Positions 22,080-32,704 of a stretch of DNA of 64,000 bases are shown piece by piece. Location of the stretch: assembly GCF_964355755.1 (NCBI RefSeq), contig NC_092671.1, forward strand, positions 24,426,070 through 24,490,069. Direction: 5' to 3'. Numbering within the stretch: the first letter of the stretch is position 1; each line of letters opens with the position of its first letter. The stretch is from Antedon mediterranea (lineage: Eukaryota; Echinodermata; Crinoidea; Comatulida; Antedonidae). The notes under the pieces are model-generated. The model had not been told where the DNA came from. It was given only the letters and a program-made list of their open reading frames with translations, and made no database searches. Made by a program: the position numbers and the translations under genes.

Positions 22080-22711
22080 CTACATCGTGTCGAAAATCTG
22101 TAAGTCCCGCATATTAGTCCAGTATGAGATATAGCCATGATAAGTTGCATGTTTGCTATATTTGGTAAAAAGTGGATATGTTGTAGAATAGACATCACTG
22201 AATCCAAAAAGTATTTGCTTCATTTTTTTTTTCATAAGGGCGGTTGGCAGCCATTTCAAAATGGCCGCCATTTTGGATAAAATTGTTTAAAATATTGTAA
22301 GTTTATGACATTAAATGATGTTATCGAAATAGAAATTCAATCATAAAAGTAACAATAAATGTTCAAATAATATTTCACATCATTTTTTTAACTGAAAAAG
22401 CCAAAATGGCCGCCATTATGCCTAAAATGGCAGCCATTTTATCCAATATGGCCACCATTTTATCTGAAATGGCCACATTTTATTTACATATATTTGGAAA
22501 AAAATTGGATATGATGTAGAATAGACATCACTGAATCCAAAAATTATTTGCTCCATTTTTTTTCATACGCAAAGGGGATTGGCAGCATTGGCCGCCATTT
22601 TGGATAAAATTGTTTAAAATATTGTAAGGTTATGACTTAAAAGATGTTATCAAGATAGAAATTCAATCATAAAAGTAACAAGAAATGTTAAAATAATATT
22701 TCACATCATTT
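22080..22711 (+). repeat. Left inner domain of foldback element
   Basis: Two larger units (about 22110-22390 and 22490-22711), each with GATATGnTGTAGAATAGACATC, TCACTGAATCCAAAAA and AATATTTCACATCATTT, plus CCATTTT/AAAATGG palindromes. Inverted copies lie at 28429-29900. Confidence 0.7.
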
Positions 22712-23055
22712 TTTTTTTCTCTTTTGTGGCGCAAACACCACTTTTATTCACATTCATATTATCTCATATTACATAAAATCGTATTATTTAACTTGTAACA
22801 TTTTTACATATATGAATTCTGTATTACTCCTTTTTTCATTAATTTTCTTATATTTTGTTATACACTTGACAGGATCATCATTATCATCTATCCCGTTTTA
22901 AAATAGTTCACACATTTTCATTTGTTTGTTTTCATTTTACAACCCGGATTATACAATATATTTATATACATGATAAAAAAAACAATAATAGCTCAGTACC
23001 ACCAGTAACCCGTATCACTGTAATTCTTTTTCGGTTAATCGTATCAAATTAGAAA

Positions 23056-23796
23056 TTATATTATCATAATCTTATTTCTTAAAGCTACCCATTTTTCTAT
23101 ACTTGTTTCTTTATTGTTATATGTTTCACATTCAATGTTATATAACATATTGCTTTTAAATGAATTCCATAAAGATTTACCCACTGGCTTATTTAGTGCA
23201 GATAACATTTTTATTCTATAAATAGTAAATGCTGTAAAAGTGTAAATATACTCTATTAGCTTATCTCCCGTTCCTAGTATTAATTGTTTAAATGATATAT
23301 TATTGTGATTTAAACTTACAAAGATACTAAGCATTTTCCTCCAATATTTCTGAATAAATCTACAACTAAAAAACAAATGATTTTCGTTTTCAATTTCTCC
23401 ACATTTGTCACACGTTTGTGTTTCCTTAACTTTCCACTGATACAGCCGTTTGTTGGTAGGCAGTATTCTATGTAACATCTTATAATTGAATTGTGCTAGT
23501 TTCTTATCTTTCATTTTACATACTTTCCGTAACCAAGAAGTTTTCCAATCAATGTTGTTATCATTGAAGTACTCTTCCCATTTTAGTTGTGACATTGGAA
23601 TAATGAAATATTCTTTCACAAACCATGAGTATATTAGTTTGGTAGTATTAATCTCATACTTGGTCCCAACTAATTCATCATTATCATCACAATTGAAAAT
23701 ATCTACCTCCTTAATAATACGTTTCCATTGAATTGGTATTGCCTTAATAATGCACAAATACTCATTTAACCAGTTTGTTTTACATTGTAGTTTCAC
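23056..23796 (-). pseudogene. LINE C ORF2, C-terminal part
   Basis: 246-codon frame containing a Cys/His segment TCDKCGEIENENHLFFSC...YW, the zinc-binding tail seen in L1/Tx1-like ORF2 proteins. It is separated from the RT frame by a break near 23800-23910, next to a run of T at 23890-23897 that could be a length error or a real frameshift. Confidence 0.75.
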
Positions 23797-23918
23797 CAGT
23801 ATTTCGTTTGATGTTAAAAAAGTGTTCTTAATAACAATGTCTTTAATACTGATAATGCCACTGTCAATCCAATGCTTGTAGAAAAGCGATTTTTTTTTAG
23901 TTTAACGTAGTGGTTTCC

Positions 23919-25412
23919 TCACAGTTGCTCATTCATTATATCGTTATAAGTTTCAGGTTTTTTTTTAGAGATTCTGTTATAATTTATGTAGGCTTTTATC
24001 ATATTTTTGTAAAACAGTAGAATTTTATCAGAATTAACATCAATAATGTTGTAACATGACATATTAAGTAAAACATTAACATCACATATTTTTTTAATAT
24101 AATACATTGGAATATTTTTCCATTTAGCACCATCATCATTCATAATTCTTTTTAACCAGCCACACATGAGTGCGTTAACATGAAGAGTAAAATCAGGCAT
24201 TTTAATGCCTCCCATCTCAACATCACCAATTAGAGTTTTTCTTTTTATCTTTTCCCTTTTATTGTTCCAAATAAAATTATATATTAGATTTGTAACTTGT
24301 GTATATACATATTTTGGAACATCAGTGATATTTGCAGCATATGTTAATTTAGATAGTGCAAGACTTTTCAGGATTATTATTCTACCAAAAATTGAGATAT
24401 TTCTAGCATTCCATTGTTTTAAAGTCTTTTCTAGCTCTATTAATTTAACATCCCAGTTTTTTCTGGTACATTCTTCTGTATTATACCCTACATATATGCC
24501 TAAAATTTTGATCGGGTGTTTTACCCAATTTAATTCTAAAGGTCTATCTATTCTGTTCTTCCATTTACCAATCCAAAAAGCATTGGTTTTTTTTTTATTT
24601 AGTGTCATTCCAGATACTTCACAAAAACGTTCAATTACACTGACTGCTGACTCAATACTTTTGTCATTACCAACATACAAAACAGTATCATCGGCTAATT
24701 GGCTTATTCTAGCTTCTATGTTATTTTCATTATTTGGAAGTTTAATACCCTTATAGTCATCTTTGTGTCTTATTCTAGATGCCATTACTTCAACCACTAA
24801 AATGAATAACAGAGCAGATAGAGGACAACCTTGTCTAATACCTCTTTCCATTTTAAAATTGTTTGAAACCCAACCATTGTTAACTGTGACACATTCAACG
24901 TTATTGTATAATACTTTTACCCAGTTACAAAAGAACATTCCAAAGTTAAACTTTTCTAGAACATTGAACATAAAATCTCTACTAATAGAGTCAAAAGCCT
25001 TCTTAAAATCTACGGTAATTATTGCCCCTTCGATATCATTACACGTTGTATAATAAAGCAGGTCTTCTATTAACCGAATGTTTTCACCAGCGAAACGGCC
25101 TTTTATATAACCTTTTTGGTCTGAACTTACTATTGATTTAATAACCATTTTAAGTCTGTTACTTAATACATGTGCAAGAATTTTGTAATCGGTGTTTAAG
25201 AGGGTAATGGAACGCCAATTATTCAAATTTTCTCTTTCTCCATCCTTGAACAAAATGGTGATTACACCTCGTTTTTGCGAAAAGGATAATTCTTGAGAAT
25301 TATAACTTTCATTTAACGCATCGCAAATTAAATGTTTAATATTATTCCAAAAGAACACATAAAATTCAACACTTAGACCATCCGATCCAGGTGTTTTATT
25401 TTTTTCCATCAT
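23919..25412 (-). pseudogene. LINE C ORF2 reverse transcriptase
   Basis: 497 codons from an internal Met; the same frame is open upstream to about 25650. It contains TPGSDGLSVEFY, VDFKKAFDSI, RGIRQGCPLSALLFIL, the catalytic block QLADDTVLY (LADD in place of the commoner F/YADD), LKILGIYVGY and RNISIFGRIIILKSL. This is L1/Tx1-like order. It copies the LINE RNA by target-primed reverse transcription in active relatives. Confidence 0.85.
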
Positions 25413-25661
25413 TGAAATGGCCTTTTTACATTCATCAATAGTGACGTAACCTTCACAATTTTCTTTTTCTATTTCTGAAAGCTTGTTTATAATAGATTTA
25501 CAAAGGTATTTATTAATTTTTCCAGGGTTTATAATATTTTTTGCGTATAAACCTTCGAAATGTTGTATTTGTTCCTTTAAAATATCAATTGGGCTCGTTG
25601 CTAAGCTCCCATCTTTAGTAATTAAACTTTTTATGTGTTTCTTTTTACTTTTGGATCTTTC

Positions 25662-26816
25662 TTACCCAAGAAAGTATTTTGTATTCCGCTCGCCTTCCTC
25701 TATCCATTTTACTCTGGACCTAATTTGCGCGCCTTTTGCTTCTATATTATAAATGTTTTCAAGCTCTATTTTTTTGTTTTCAATTTTATTTTCAATGGTT
25801 ATATCACAATTTTGAGTATTCATAATTGTTTCATTTAAGTTTTTTATTTGTTTTTGTAATTTTTCTTTCTTTTTATTCTGGTTTTTATTTTTTTGTTTTC
25901 CGTATGCAATTGAAAATTCTTTTATTTTTGTTTTTACAAGCTCCCATAACAAACTTGCACTTACAGGTTCTCTATTATTTTTTAGTATTGAAACATCAAT
26001 TATTTTAATTACTAATTTTGTAAATGTTTCATCTTTCAGAAAGCTATTGTTGAACATCCATAAACCAGGACCGCGTATTTTTTCATGCAAATCTATTTTA
26101 ATTGATACCGCCTGGTGATCTGTGAGAATAGCTGGACGAATGTCACAGGCTAAAACATCTCCATTTGAAAAGAGATCTTCTGATATTAACCAGTAATCCA
26201 GCCTACGGAAAATGTTGTTAAATCTCTTACGCCACGTAAATTGTCGCTTATTCATGTTTTTGGATCTCCAAATATCATTTAAATTTAAATTTTTCATTAG
26301 GTTTTTAATCGTAAAAACAGATTTATCAGACCTATTTGCGCTACCTTTTTGGTCAATGTCACTATTCATGATGCAATTCAGATCTCCACCTAGAATGATA
26401 GAATTACCCTTCCCTCCATCAAAGTCATTGTAACGTTTGTGTATGGTCCTAAAGAATGCACTTCTATTTTTGCTTTCATTAGGTGCATAAATATTTATAA
26501 TGTCCAATTCCTTTTCATTTATCATTAAATTAAGAAATATATACCTTCCATCAATATCAGTTAACTTTTTAACAATTTTGCATTCAAGACCTTTTCGTAA
26601 TAGTATCGACACTCCTCTACTATGTGAATTACCTATACTATGGATCGCTTCACCTTCCCAAACAACGTTTGATTTATTAATAATCTCATTTGTTAGATGG
26701 GTTTCCTGAAGCAGACATATATCCGCTTTTTGATCTTTTACCCATTGGAATAGCTTATGTTGCTTATTTATATTTCTAGCTCCTCTAACGTTTAGTGTTA
26801 TACAATGTAAATTCAT
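25662..26816 (-). CDS. LINE C ORF2 endonuclease domain
   Basis: 384-codon frame starting MNLHCITLNVRGARN. It shows the APE endonuclease motifs LLQETHL, IYAPN, GGDLNCI, RRLDYWL and TDHQAVSIKI, with the catalytic Asp/His of the SDH-like motif intact (TDH). Nicks target DNA in active elements. The frame ends at NTKYFLG, and the downstream RT is in another frame, implying one frameshift near 25660. Confidence 0.83.
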   Translation of the reverse strand: MNLHCITLNVRGARNINKQHKLFQWVKDQKADICLLQETHLTNEIINKSNVVWEGEAIHSIGNSHSRGVSILLRKGLECKIVKKLTDIDGRYIFLNLMINEKELDIINIYAPNESKNRSAFFRTIHKRYNDFDGGKGNSIILGGDLNCIMNSDIDQKGSANRSDKSVFTIKNLMKNLNLNDIWRSKNMNKRQFTWRKRFNNIFRRLDYWLISEDLFSNGDVLACDIRPAILTDHQAVSIKIDLHEKIRGPGLWMFNNSFLKDETFTKLVIKIIDVSILKNNREPVSASLLWELVKTKIKEFSIAYGKQKNKNQNKKKEKLQKQIKNLNETIMNTQNCDITIENKIENKKIELENIYNIEAKGAQIRSRVKWIEEGERNTKYFLG

Positions 26817-26881
26817 AAGATTAGAGTAAAGAGCTTCCTAGGGAAATTACAATATTTAGAATACATATTATTAAGATTAAA

Positions 26882-28126
26882 TTACTTGTTTTTGTTTCTC
26901 TTTCTTAAACTTCTTTTTTCAATACTCTTTGTTTTTTCTTCTGTCCTGCCTTCATTTCCGGACTGTTCCTTCAGATCTCTCGCTACTTTCTTGTTTGTGC
27001 TAAAACTTTTACTTTTTTGCATACTTTTTTCAAAGTAGTCAGTTACCTTCTTCTGTTCATGCTCCTCTCTTTCCCCAACTTCCTGCTCCTCTCTTTCTTC
27101 AGCTTTCTGGTACTTTCTTCCCGGTACTTCTTGTTCCTCTCCTTCTTCAACTTCCTCCTCCTCTCTTTCGTCCACTTCCTGCTCTTCTCTCTGCTCCTCT
27201 CTGTCATCATCTTCCTGCTCATTTTGGTTTGTGTGTTGTTCTATAGTGATCACACTTGTTTCTTTCTGCGCATTTTCATCATCTGATGATTCACTACTTC
27301 CATCAATACTAAACACTTCATCATGTGTTTCTGTATCAGATTGTACCGTAGCTCTTTTCCCGTAGTGGTTATCGTTAGCATTATTATTTTTTGGGTTTTC
27401 AAAGTTAAAAACCGATTCCCAAACTTTATTAATGTATGCACCAGGTGAACCAGATGATGATACATTATGCGCTTCAACATTACATCTGTCCCTAGTATGC
27501 CCTGGTAAATGACACTTGAAACAGATTATATCAGCTTTGCATTGAAAAGCTAAATGCCCAGTCTTTGTACATTTGTTGCATTTCACTTCCTGACCGTCAT
27601 GAAAAGCCCGTGCTCTAAAACCATTTATTATTATCTGTCTTGGTATTGGCGATTTTAGCTTTTCTACAACGACAGCTCTGTCACCGTTTAGCCAGCTGGT
27701 TAATTGACCATTAACCCTTATTTTTAGCCTTGTAACATCTCCTATTGGTTTGCATCCTAGCGCTTTCAACTTGCTAGCAATCTCTACGTCAGCAACCGAT
27801 AATGGTATATCCTTTATGACTATTCTCGTTGTTTCCATGTTGTTGTATGCCAAATAAAGATTTTTATCATGAATTGTAATATTACAATTCCTAATGTTTA
27901 GTCCATTCGTAATTAGTTTCACTCTATCATTTCTATTATTTAGATAAATTCGCCATAGGTTCCGTATTTTTTTAACACCGATTATACTTTCTGCAGCAAT
28001 TATTTTTAGTAGGGCTATACATAGGTCTTCATCTTTGAAAAAGCTTTTTCCTGTTGGTATTTGATCAGCTTTCAAAAAGATTGGCTTCACTACACTACGT
28101 TCTTTGTTTACTGTTTGCCCGTTCAT
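26882..28126 (-). CDS. LINE C ORF1, zinc-knuckle RNA-binding protein
   Basis: 414 codons, uninterrupted. The N-terminal half is RRM-like in feel (IVIKDIPLSVADVEIASKL). Two CCHC knuckles follow at residues ~183-216 (CNKCTKTGHLAFQC and CFKCHLPGHTRDRC). The C-terminal part is extremely acidic and Glu-rich (residues ~295-360), then Lys-rich. Such ORF1 proteins coat LINE RNA. It lies 65 bp upstream of ORF2. Confidence 0.8.
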   Translation of the reverse strand: MNGQTVNKERSVVKPIFLKADQIPTGKSFFKDEDLCIALLKIIAAESIIGVKKIRNLWRIYLNNRNDRVKLITNGLNIRNCNITIHDKNLYLAYNNMETTRIVIKDIPLSVADVEIASKLKALGCKPIGDVTRLKIRVNGQLTSWLNGDRAVVVEKLKSPIPRQIIINGFRARAFHDGQEVKCNKCTKTGHLAFQCKADIICFKCHLPGHTRDRCNVEAHNVSSSGSPGAYINKVWESVFNFENPKNNNANDNHYGKRATVQSDTETHDEVFSIDGSSESSDDENAQKETSVITIEQHTNQNEQEDDDREEQREEQEVDEREEEEVEEGEEQEVPGRKYQKAEEREEQEVGEREEHEQKKVTDYFEKSMQKSKSFSTNKKVARDLKEQSGNEGRTEEKTKSIEKRSLRKRNKNK

Positions 28127-28444
28127 CCTATTTCGTCACCGTCAGCCTGTGCAGCACTGTACATTCTTTGTTAGTCCCGTTTCTATGGGTTTTTGACGCC
28201 ATTGTTTGGCTTTCACCGGGCTTAGACGTGAATGATATACAGATTGTTTTTTCCTAGTATTTCTTTCAGGTAAAAACTTCCACCTTAACAAAGACTTGGT
28301 TTAACTTGACTTATTCACTGTATTATACTCACTTAGAAATCAATCGAGATTTAGAAAACGTCAAATTTTAACTATATTTCAGGAGCTGTAAAAAACTATA
28401 CCTTGGTTAAGTAAAATCACAACGCCCGATATTTCACATCATTT

Positions 28445-29990
28445 GTGTAACTGAACAAGCCAAAATTGCCGCCATTACACCCAAAATGGCTGTCATTTTA
28501 TCCAATATGGCCACCATTTTTATCTGAAATGGTTTTGGTTTTTCTTATTGATTAAATACATATAACAGTACCAACATAACAACATCACTATCACTGTCTG
28601 AATCGGATGTAGACAACAATGGTCGTAATGTTGTTGCAGTTATTCTTGTCTAGTTTGCTGTTACACATCTTGGTACATTGTTCTTGTACGTGCATGCAAT
28701 AATGAGAACATATATATATGGAATCTTCTAGAATAATTTCCACAATGTTAGGAGGAGATGATCAAACACAAACACACCGACTGGTTTGTTTTAATTTTAA
28801 GGCGCCTATTTCAGTTGAGGGAAAATACTGGAACAAGAAGAATTGCTTTTCAACAAATATACGATCACCTCACCTTTTAAGATGTATATAAAGTCACCTC
28901 CTCACATCATAGAAGCTTTAGTCAAACTCGGAGAAGACAATGTGACATCTTTCAATGTGAAGGCAGGATGCAAAGAGTTTCTGTGCAGTCTAGCAGAATA
29001 ACTGCGAAAACTTACGACCATTGTTGTCTACATCCCATTCAGACAGTGATAGTGATGACGAAAGTGACGACGAATAAGTAACATAATTAAACACAAATAT
29101 TATTATGTTGTTACGTTGGTACTGTTATTATGTATTTAATCAAAGTTAAAGAAAACCAATTTTATTTGGCAATTTCAGATAAAAATGGCAGCCATGTTGG
29201 ATAAAATGGCGGCCATTTTGGTTGAAATGTCAGCCATCTTGCCTTGTTCTGTTACACAAATGAAGGGAAATATTATTTATTAATTTATATTAATATTCAT
29301 TTATTGTTACTCATATGATTTAATTTCTATCCCGATAACATCTTGTATAGTAGGACTAATGTCATAAACTTACAATATTAAAACAAATTGTCAAAAATGG
29401 CGGCCATTTTGAAATTGCCTATGAAAAAAAATGGAGCAAATACTTTTTGATTCAGTGATGTCTGTTCTACAACATATCTAATGTTTACCAAATATATATA
29501 AATAATTAAATTAAAAAAAATATTTCATTGATATATGTGGCCATTTTTGATAAAATGGTGGCCATATTGGATAACATGGCAGCCATTTAGGCTTGTTCTG
29601 TTACACAAATGATGTGAAATATTATTTGAACAATTATTGGTACTTTTATGATTGAATTTCTATCCCGATAACATCTTTTAATGCCATAAACGTACAATAT
29701 TTAAAAAACAATTGTCAAAAATTACGGCTAATATGAAACAAAATGGAGCAAATACTTTTGGATTCAGTGATGTCTATTCTACAACATATCCAATTTTTAC
29801 CAAATATATTTTTAAAAATAAAAAATATTTGTCATAAACCTACGATATTTTAAACAGTTTTTTCCAAAATGGCGGCCATTTTGAAATGGCTGCCAACCCC
29901 CTCCGAATTTCTCTACATATTTGAAAGTTTCTCTTTTATACAATTTATTTCGGAAAAATCGGATTTCTCTAGGCCTATATTGGATACTGT
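28445..29990 (-). repeat. Right inner domain of foldback element
   Basis: Inverted copies of the left inner units: ATGGCGGCCATTTTG palindromes, GATTCAGTGATGTCTATTCTACAACATATC and AATATTATTT/ACATCATTTG segments repeated at ~29230-29480 and ~29560-29900. 28540-29160 contains its own pair of related but divergent halves (AACAACATCACTATCACTGTCTG and its inverse), giving an extra foldback within the arm. Confidence 0.65.
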
Positions 29991-30606
29991 AGTTTCTCTT
30001 TTTTGGACACAGCACTTCTGTATTCTGGAGAAATTTGTCAAAATTAGATTTCTCTCTTTGAAATTTTTTCTATTTTGGACAAAATTTCCCCACTTTGGAC
30101 AAATCGGATTTCTTTATATTGGACCGGCTTCCCTATTTTGTACATAGAACTTCCACATCCTGTACAGAAATTTCCCCATTTTGGACAAATCGGATTTCTC
30201 TATTTTGGACAGCTTCCTCATTTTGGACAGCACTTCCCCATCCTGGACAGAAACATCCCCATTTTGGACACGATATAGCGCCACCACTATTCCATCCTGG
30301 ACAGAAATTTTCCCATTTTGGACAAATCGAATTTCTCTATTTTGAACAGCTTCCCCATTTTAGACAGCACTTCCCTATCCGGGACAGAAATTTCACCATT
30401 TTGGACACGATATAGCGCCACCACTTCCCCATCCTAGACAAAAATTTCCCCATTTTGGACAAATCGGATTTCTCTATATTGGACAGCTTCTCCATTTTGG
30501 ACACGATAATAGCGCCACTTATCAATTTTGTCCCTATTCTGGACAAAATATTTCCCCATTCTGGACAGAAATTTCCTCATTTTGGACAAAATTCACCACA
30601 CCTATT
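29991..30606 (-). repeat. Right outer arm of foldback element
   Basis: Tandem CCCCATTTTGGACA and CCCATCCTGGACAGAAAT units, inverted relative to 21480-22070. GATATAGCGCCACCACT recurs about every 130 bp. Open frames here are repeat translations. Confidence 0.8.
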
Positions 30607-30691
30607 GGAACTCCCTCACTTTACAAATACCTCGTCTATTTAAACCAACCCAATGTCATTGCGTACCACAAAAGACTAAAGACGTCAAAAC

Positions 30692-31070
30692 ACCTCTAAC
30701 ATACCAATCGGCAAGTCCTAATGATGTAATTCCTTCGACACCTAATCATTTCATTCACGGTCGGAGGGAGGGAAGTTTGCACCTGAAGCTGTAGATCGGA
30801 CAAAATATAATTTAAAGAAACGCGTCGAAGGCTAAAAGAATATCTGCCGGCTCTGAACTCTAGAAAAAAGTAAAATCGATCGACGTACAATCTCCGAATG
30901 GGAAAAGTAGTGTTGGTCTACAGTCCCAATACAGCCAGAGGAAAGTGGCCACTTCCAGGTGACGAGCAAGCAAGACAAGCAAGTCCGTGTAGTAGAAGTG
31001 AAAGTTAATGGTGGTATAATTACTCGATAAACTATGCCCACTAGAATGCACCGAGGAGCAGACCTGAACT
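30692..31070 (+). pseudogene. BEL no. 3 integrase end and DUF5641-like domain
   Basis: Reads LTYQSASPNDVIPSTPNHFIHG (the family's NSRPLTY...PLTPNHFLxG block), then KRLKEYLPALNSRKK and MGKVVLVYSPNTARGKWPLPG with several frame changes. It continues the integrase from 19735 across the T2 insertion. Confidence 0.72.
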
Positions 31071-32040
31071 TTGCTAATCAAAAGACTGTATAATTAACAT
31101 ATTAAATTTAGTAGCATACAACATCAAAATAACCAATACTAATAAAACTGGAAATTACCTGCACCAACGTCGCCATTATTAGGCCTATCAATATTCTGTT
31201 GCCTAGTGTTGAGGTTTTATTTGTTGTTAGTTACACGACTTTTTCGTAAAAAAATTGAATGATATAGGTTTTCACGCATGCTAAGTTAATAATAACACAA
31301 AATAGAAAGAATAGTTAAAATTAAGTTACTGAAATATTAGTAGATGATTTTGTTAAGACAAGCTTGCGTTAGGCCTACATTACTTATTCGAATTTCTATA
31401 GATTTTAGAAGTTGTTGAAAATAATTTTCTTTAATTGAGTTTGACAGTCTGGGGAGAAGGGGAGAATGTTCCAGAGATAATCGTTAGAATAATAAGCTGT
31501 AGGCTATCTGTGTCCCGTTAGGACCGAGATGTCTGCCCATGTTGCAAGCCGTATAATGTCTTCTTTCTTGGGCCCACTCTGTCACGGCAGTTAGTTTCAA
31601 AAGATGTTTAAATTAAATAATGTATTAATAATTATTAGGATGGTATTTATTTGAATAAACGCCTCTCCAATAAAACATCACTTTGAATAATAATCATTAT
31701 ACTATTTGTAGTAGAATTCATCGCACTGTTATCTACAATTTACCAAGCATTCTTTTTTTACCACTTTTCATATCTATTAGAGGATTTCATTTGATTATAA
31801 ATGTTACCATATTATTAAAACTAAAAAAATTAACATATATCCCTCGAATAAGCACCTCCCTCAAATGAACTCCGCCTCCCCAAAGGGCCCTACCAAACAA
31901 TAAACACTATACTTTAAAATGTTATTAATCATCTAAACCAATGTGAAACAGAGTAGTTTAGTTTTACGAATGTCAAGCATTTTCAATAATGGTAACCGAC
32001 AGAAAATGTACAAGGAGAACATTTTTATCATTCCGAGAAC
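31071..32040. other. No recognised gene
   Basis: AT-rich, presumably the far end of BEL no. 3 and unique sequence. No LTR, coding exon or RNA gene seen. Two TAGGCCTA octamers (31180, 31371). Confidence 0.4.
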
Positions 32041-32061
32041 CATCGTCTACACTTCCTTGAG

Positions 32062-32095
32062 GGGGGCGAGTGAAGCGAGCTCACCCTCTAGTATG
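32062..32095 (+). repeat. Hairpin followed by CTAG, possible Helitron 3' end
   Basis: A GC-rich near-palindrome (GAGGGGGGCGAG...CTCACCCTC, core GCGAGTGAAGCGAGC) ends in CTAG before T. A short hairpin just before CTRR is the 3' signature of Helitrons. No matching 5' end was found, so this is tentative. Confidence 0.4.
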
Positions 32096-32704
32096 TTAAA
32101 TTCTTCCGTTTAGATTGATTGAGACTTCTCCATAACAGGAACTAATACTAAACACTAGCCCGTGCCCTCTCCATCCCTACAAATATCACTGGGTTCCCGT
32201 CAAGTGGGCTAGATAATTCAAGTTGGGTACATTTTTTTACAGCCTAATAATCTACAATTTATATTTACCAAACTAGCACCAAATCCAAAATAACAAAACT
32301 ACTAATACGTATTATGGTACAAAACATTAAATGGTTCAAAAACTTATTTGAAGGATTGAAATTACTAAACCACACGGCATGTACTAAACATATGAATCCA
32401 AGATGGTGTCTGCTTAGTTAGAATATATTCCCAGCTTTGAACGGATAATAAATCTGTCTCACAAGCTGCCCCAAGCTTAATTTTTGAGAAACGATAGATT
32501 AATAATCTAATAACCAACCACAAAGGTTTCGTGCAGATGAGAAAAGTGCCGGATTCCCTACAAAACCAAACAAAATTAACTCCTGGAGCTCTTACTACCT
32601 CAAATCACACCTTCAGCTGCACTTTTTTCTTCATTAAGGTCTGTCGTCATTTCTGGGCTATTTATACCAACATTTCGTGGCGGGAATAATATTTCATATT
32701 TTTA

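Larger units (their letters stand above)
22712..28428 (-). mobile_element. L1/Tx1-like LINE C, near full length
   Basis: 5.7 kb, with a 16-bp duplication ATATTTCACATCATTT at 22696-22711 and 28429-28444 and a short poly-T (minus-strand tail) at 22712-22718. It encodes a zinc-knuckle ORF1 (26882-28126) and an APE endonuclease/reverse transcriptase ORF2 (about 23056-26816). It starts CGGGCGTTGTG on the minus strand with about 300 bp of 5' leader. ORF2 has only about two frame breaks, so the insertion is recent. It sits between the arms of the foldback element. Confidence 0.85.
21471..30606. mobile_element. Foldback-type DNA element with tandem-repeat arms (9-bp TSD)
   Basis: It interrupts the right inverted repeat of T2. 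GGAACTCCC flanks it at 21462-21470 and 30607-30615, and the intact left repeat of T2 (~19832-19850) shows the uninterrupted site with a single copy. The arms are inverted and built of tandem units around TGTCCAAAATGGGGAAATT...TGTCCAGGATGGGG (outer, ~21480-22060 and ~29990-30600). Inner units are rich in AAAATGGCGGCCATTTTG. The outer 10 bp of the two ends match poorly; good inverted similarity starts at GGTGAATTTTGTCC. Drosophila FB and sea-urchin TU elements have this build. No transposase is visible. The middle is occupied by a LINE. Confidence 0.8.
19736..30691. mobile_element. DNA transposon T2 (6-bp TSD ACCTCT, long inverted ends)
   Basis: The left end at 19736 starts GTTGTGACGTCTTTAGTG. 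The inverted right end, ending at 30691, reads GTTTTGACGTCTTTAGTC on the minus strand. Inverted similarity covers about 155-172 bp. It is flanked by ACCTCT at 19730-19735 and 30692-30697. Host BEL no. 3 integrase coding resumes exactly across one copy, which confirms the insertion. Without the nested foldback element it is ~1.8 kb and shows no transposase, so it is non-autonomous. Six-base duplications are reported for IS3EU and Dada-type elements, but no superfamily is claimed. Confidence 0.78.
18358..31070 (+). mobile_element. BEL/Pao LTR retrotransposon no. 3, 3' half, split by a four-level nest
   Basis: RNase H end (18358-18685), integrase (19000-19735) and DUF5641-like domain (30692-31070) are read in that order on the plus strand. 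An 11-kb transposon sits inside. The NSRPL end at 19720-19735 continues as LTYQSASPNDV at 30696 once one copy of ACCTCT is removed, so both sides belong to one element. Gag and RT are absent: either lost, or displaced leftwards when LINE A inserted. No LTR was recognised. Confidence 0.75.

Noticed and set aside
24205-25053. Plus-strand open frames across 23.4-28.2 kb.
   Set aside because: They are antisense shadows of LINE C ORF1 and ORF2, whose motifs are on the minus strand.
29869-30643. Several overlapping frames rich in FPHFGQIGFL and similar phrases.
   Set aside because: They are translations of the tandem units of the foldback arm, with mirror-image frames in the left arm (21489-21923).
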